A stretch of DNA of 7,706 nucleotides from CAYTKU01 sp964550845 (GTDB lineage Bacteria; Patescibacteriota; Patescibacteriia; Magasanikbacterales; UBA922): assembly GCA_964550845.1 (NCBI GenBank), contig CAZKAD010000045.1:1-7706 (forward strand). Direction: 5' to 3'. This document shows, piece by piece, positions 6,701 to 7,706 of this stretch. Position 1 is the stretch's first letter; each line of letters begins with the position of its first letter. The notes beneath the pieces were generated by a model that was not told the DNA's origin, ran no database searches, and saw nothing but the letters and a program-made list of their open reading frames with translations. The position numbers and the translations under genes are program-made.

Positions 6701-7229
6701 AAAAGAATGGGTTAGTGATAAAAAAACATCAGAATATAAATATGAATTAATACATTCAACACCTCAAAGTGGAACAAGATATATGTATTCTTCAAAAAAT
6801 GATAAAGGACATTTTGGAATTAAAAAAGTCATATTTGGTGAAAGTGGTATATATAATTCAATTATTGATATTGATGGAAAATATGGTATGACACAAGGAG
6901 CTATGGGTATTAAAATAGAAGATATTGAAGAAGGTAAAAAAATTAAAAAGGTATTGGAGAGTGATAAATTTAAAAAAATATTAAAATCGTGTAGTTGGAG
7001 TAATTTTAGAATAGATTGGAGATTATTTACTTATTTTAAGAAAACTTTTTATGAAGAAATAAAACTTAATGATGATGAAAATAACAACATTAAATCATCA
7101 AAAACTGTAAAAAGAAGTATATCAAAAAAAGTAGAAAAAGATATTGATTCAGATTCTGATGAAGATAAAAAACCTAAAATGACAAAAGTAAAAAAAAATA
7201 AAAGCACTGTTAATAAAAAAACAACTTAA
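3705..7229 (+). CDS. SF2 helicase fused to N6-adenine DNA methyltransferase and target-recognition region (Type ISP-like)
   Basis: Inferred DNA-translocating ATPase joined to a DNA adenine methylase. Helicase motifs seen: Walker A PRSGKS (GKS at 3762-3770), Walker B DECH (4044-4055), motif III-like ASGTS (4143-4157), motif V GGVGITY (4902-4922) and motif VI QRQRFSRA (4974-4997). An acidic linker (about 5445-5530) and a helical segment follow, at the place of the coupler in Type ISP enzymes. The methyltransferase has IPTP (5850-5861), EPCCGKGNF (5931-5957) and NPPY (6234-6245), then a target-recognition region of about 280 residues and a charged tail. The frame is open from 3705 without an ATG before 3831, which lies after Walker A. 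A protein started at 3831 (or at the TTG at 3801) would lack the ATP-binding loop, so the domain makes sense only joined to the nuclease piece upstream. Joined, the chain is about 1,400 residues, somewhat short of bacterial Type ISP enzymes (about 1,600). Confidence 0.88.
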   Translation, partial: KFIKNKKDILHLISHKPRSGKSITILIICKYLLENGYNKILIMTSVPDTIKSFIKDLEEYIDFKNIKYTNQEEFKNLSNDYKGIVFCSVQYLKTNSEEKKKQLKKINFETMIIDECHMGSSTTKTEKEILNIDVENIRSNIKMNIFASGTSDKTKKFYKISNVYDWGIEDESYMKRLINSDINEDSKNEIIEIMKNRHGNEFEDCFNDNKLNKDYSKMPTQVLIKHSIPDTIINDINEYNKKNNTEYGYSCSSLFGLVKNKKGYDDMFELESNTDGIELLKSFFDCIISSNRMNKNSMMKKIEETQSYYKSRLSEKGNPKLFLMYLPTHTGNNNISQLQTNIKRFISKYKLWQDYNIEYTNSIDDSSDYKEEYNKYIETILDKSKKENKKGCILLLGNKGGVGITYHNCDATISLDDGHNLDNQRQRFSRALTESDGKTIGINVDMNIQRTYLYLNDIIHKHRKITKTTKTNGEILKYLYENNIFLFNPSDINNGKIKTFEITEYYNKEAQNILSNIDDTNLLNEIIVADDDIILDKDELALEITWNNTTNQPEPKIINPDLFGEQLDCPKGLSLKLNDKKSTDTENNSTVDEDEITEENKEEDKIEKQKRMLKEICFRVIIPLCSLLSRTYTELNFKDMIYDSNTKDIINDILKDKKIILNKNSYDSIIKIMNSNDEIINNIREIYQNAPANKIHQLIAKHFIPSIEEKKNNAEIPTPIHLVEEMLEKMPVEFWKEKNKVFEPCCGKGNFVMKIFEKFYNGLVEKYPEPSKRCKIIITKCLYFSDITPMNIFITTEILKCEIQSRTGNEKELKYSFNSNVGNTLELDINKKWGVNNFDAIIGNPPYNNSQNNVGKKGGGDLLWNKFVIHSIDLLKDDGYLIYVHPPGWRKPESDKSKFKNLFDIMAKDNQIIYLEIHDTTDGMKVFNAGTRYDWYIIQKTKQFKNTIIKGDDGKIYDVDLSDWNFLPNSNFNIIEKMLFKNNDEKCEIIFNVSNYETRKEWVSDKKTSEYKYELIHSTPQSGTRYMYSSKNDKGHFGIKKVIFGESGIYNSIIDIDGKYGMTQGAMGIKIEDIEEGKKIKKVLESDKFKKILKSCSWSNFRIDWRLFTYFKKTFYEEIKLNDDENNNIKSSKTVKRSISKKVEKDIDSDSDEDKKPKMTKVKKNKSTVNKKTT
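5674..6203 (+). repeat. Duplicated methyltransferase core, right copy
   Basis: Partner of 1-530. Only four amino-acid changes are seen between ATG 5721 and the end of the conserved block (Glu/Val, Ala/Val, Tyr/Phe, Phe/Leu). Confidence 0.9.
7110..7217 (+). repeat. Conserved 36-codon tail, right copy
   Basis: Partner of 1407-1514, followed by three extra codons (KTT) before TAA. The acidic cluster reads SDSDED here. Confidence 0.85.
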
Positions 7230-7231
7230 TA

Positions 7232-7528
7232 TTATTTATTATTTTTAGAATGTCTTGATTTTTTAACAAGATTATCACCTTTACTTTTATTTATATGAGA
7301 TTGTAATGCTTGTAAATTAATTATATCATCACTTCCTCCTTTTTGTTTTGGTTTTATATGGTCTATATTCCAACCCATTTTAGTATCTTTACCATAACTA
7401 TGATAATAAATGATTTTATTATACGGGTCTTTTCTATATAATTTAGGATTTTTACCTTCAATTGTTGTAGATTTACTCCAAACTTCATCTTTTGCATTTT
7501 GTGAATTATATGTTGTCCTCGTAGTCAT
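7232..7528 (-). CDS. Small HNH endonuclease
   Basis: A 98-residue protein that is almost entirely an HNH (beta-beta-alpha metal) nuclease domain, a family that nicks or cuts DNA and is common as homing endonucleases and in restriction systems. Seen, numbered from ATG 7528: a leading EGKNPKLYRKD segment, then GWNIDHIKP with D56 and H57 (metal and general-base residues), GGSDDIINLQ with N71, and HINKSKGD with N80 in the third position, i.e. an H-N-N form. The pattern G.NP..~RKD...SYG...GW.IDH..P...GG.D...NLQ is a familiar stand-alone HNH layout in bacteria and giant viruses. There are no zinc-binding cysteines. The basic tail (KKSRHSKNNK) may bind DNA. The stop is 2 bp from the stop of the convergent methyltransferase gene. 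It occupies the same place relative to that gene as the GIY-YIG-like gene does to the left methyltransferase. Confidence 0.88.
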   Translation of the reverse strand: MTTRTTYNSQNAKDEVWSKSTTIEGKNPKLYRKDPYNKIIYYHSYGKDTKMGWNIDHIKPKQKGGSDDIINLQALQSHINKSKGDNLVKKSRHSKNNK

Positions 7529-7562
7529 ATTAATAATACATTATTATTCATATCTATTTATA
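7529..7562 (-). promoter_or_regulatory. Candidate promoter of the HNH gene: TATAAATAG
   Basis: The 34-bp gap between the HNH ATG and the Lys-rich gene stop contains TATAAATAG at 7554-7562 on the - strand, matching 1958-1966. The AAAATTGA of the left copy reads AAAATTAA here. A nearby ATG (7549-7551) gives only a short out-of-frame peptide. Confidence 0.4.
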
Positions 7563-7706
7563 TTAATTTTTTTTATAATATTCTTGTTTATATTGTTTAA
7601 TTTTTTCTTTATTATCTTCATAATATTTCTTTTGATATGCTTTTTTTTGTTCTTTTGGAATATTTGAAATTTTTTTATTATAAGATTCATTTAATTTTAA
7701 ACATTC
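7563..7706 (-). CDS. Lys-rich repeat protein, C-terminal end only (runs off the window)
   Basis: The - strand frame is open from the last base of the window to a TAA at 7563-7565, giving 47 residues of a gene that begins outside. The last 29 or so residues (from KEQKKAYQ to the YYKK end) are the same as the end of the Lys-rich remnant at 1970-2440, encoded by an identical 89 bp. The first 18 or so (ECLKLNESYNKKISNIP) are not repeat-like and have no counterpart in the left copy, so this may be the edge of a folded domain. The last residue is Asn instead of Ile-Asp. I do not recognise its function. Whether the full gene is intact cannot be judged here. Confidence 0.7.
   Translation of the reverse strand, partial: ECLKLNESYNKKISNIPKEQKKAYQKKYYEDNKEKIKQYKQEYYKKN
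7568..7656. repeat. 89-bp perfect direct repeat, right copy
   Basis: Identical to 1978-2066; it covers the 3' coding end of the Lys-rich gene. From 7657 onward the sequence differs completely. Confidence 0.9.

Noticed and set aside
3021..7229. Type III (Mod/Res) or Type I (HsdR/HsdM/HsdS) restriction system
   Set aside because: Nuclease, helicase, methyltransferase and recognition region share one frame in Type ISP order; no separate Mod or HsdS gene is visible.
7218..7260. Hairpin terminator between the convergent methyltransferase and HNH genes
   Set aside because: Only short AT-only inverted repeats are visible, which are expected by chance at this base composition; the same holds at 1510-1560 and 2950-2990.
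7410..7667. + strand hydrophobic open frame that looks like a membrane protein
   Set aside because: It is the reverse complement of the HNH gene and the Lys-rich gene end; Phe/Leu/Ile runs arise from antisense Lys/Glu codons.

Overview
The window is extremely AT-rich, probably around 80 percent A+T by eye. It has tightly packed genes on both strands, no visible Shine-Dalgarno sites, ATG starts wherever a start can be judged, and the standard genetic code. The FNIP-type leucine-rich repeats, the lysine/glutamate/tyrosine-rich repeat gene, the stand-alone homing-type nucleases (GIY-YIG and HNH) and copies of an AAAATTGA-like motif upstream of genes all point to a nucleocytoplasmic giant virus of the Mimiviridae/Klosneuvirus type. 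This is inference from gene content; no marker gene such as a capsid or polymerase is present.

Layout, left to right. (1) Positions 3-1517, + strand: the 3' part of a gene that runs off the left edge. It encodes an N6-adenine DNA methyltransferase with a target-recognition region and a charged tail. (2) 1518-1955, - strand: a divergent GIY-YIG-like nuclease ending directly against the methyltransferase stop. (3) 1970-2440, - strand: a Lys/Glu/Tyr-rich repeat gene with no ATG, i.e. a 5'-truncated remnant. (4) About 2391-2957, + strand: the 3' end of an FNIP-repeat protein that has also lost its 5' end; remnants 3 and 4 are joined head to head. (5) 3021-7229, + strand: a nuclease, SF2 helicase, N6-adenine methyltransferase and target-recognition region in one frame. 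This is the domain order of bacterial Type ISP single-chain restriction-modification enzymes. A single in-frame TAA at 3702-3704 interrupts it between the helicase HQ motif and the Walker A motif. (6) 7232-7528, - strand: a small HNH endonuclease. (7) 7563-7706, - strand: the 3' end of a second Lys-rich gene running off the right edge.

The window is best read as two copies of one module. The left methyltransferase and the one inside gene 5 are about 94 percent identical in DNA over the catalytic core (1-530 versus 5674-6203), and the identity runs off the left edge in frame. The left gene is therefore probably the end of a second complete nuclease-helicase-methyltransferase gene. After the NPPY motif the two become very different across the target-recognition region, then are alike again in the last 36 codons. 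Each methyltransferase is followed, convergently and almost without spacer, by a different nuclease (GIY-YIG or HNH). Upstream of each nuclease lie the same TATAAATAG element and the same 89-bp identical 3' end of a Lys-rich gene. So fixed pieces alternate with swapped pieces: recognition domain and nuclease.

If functional, the fused enzymes would methylate self DNA and cleave unmodified DNA (host, virophage or competing virus), with two copies giving two specificities. The in-frame stop means that the second copy may be broken, or translated as two pieces, as it stands.
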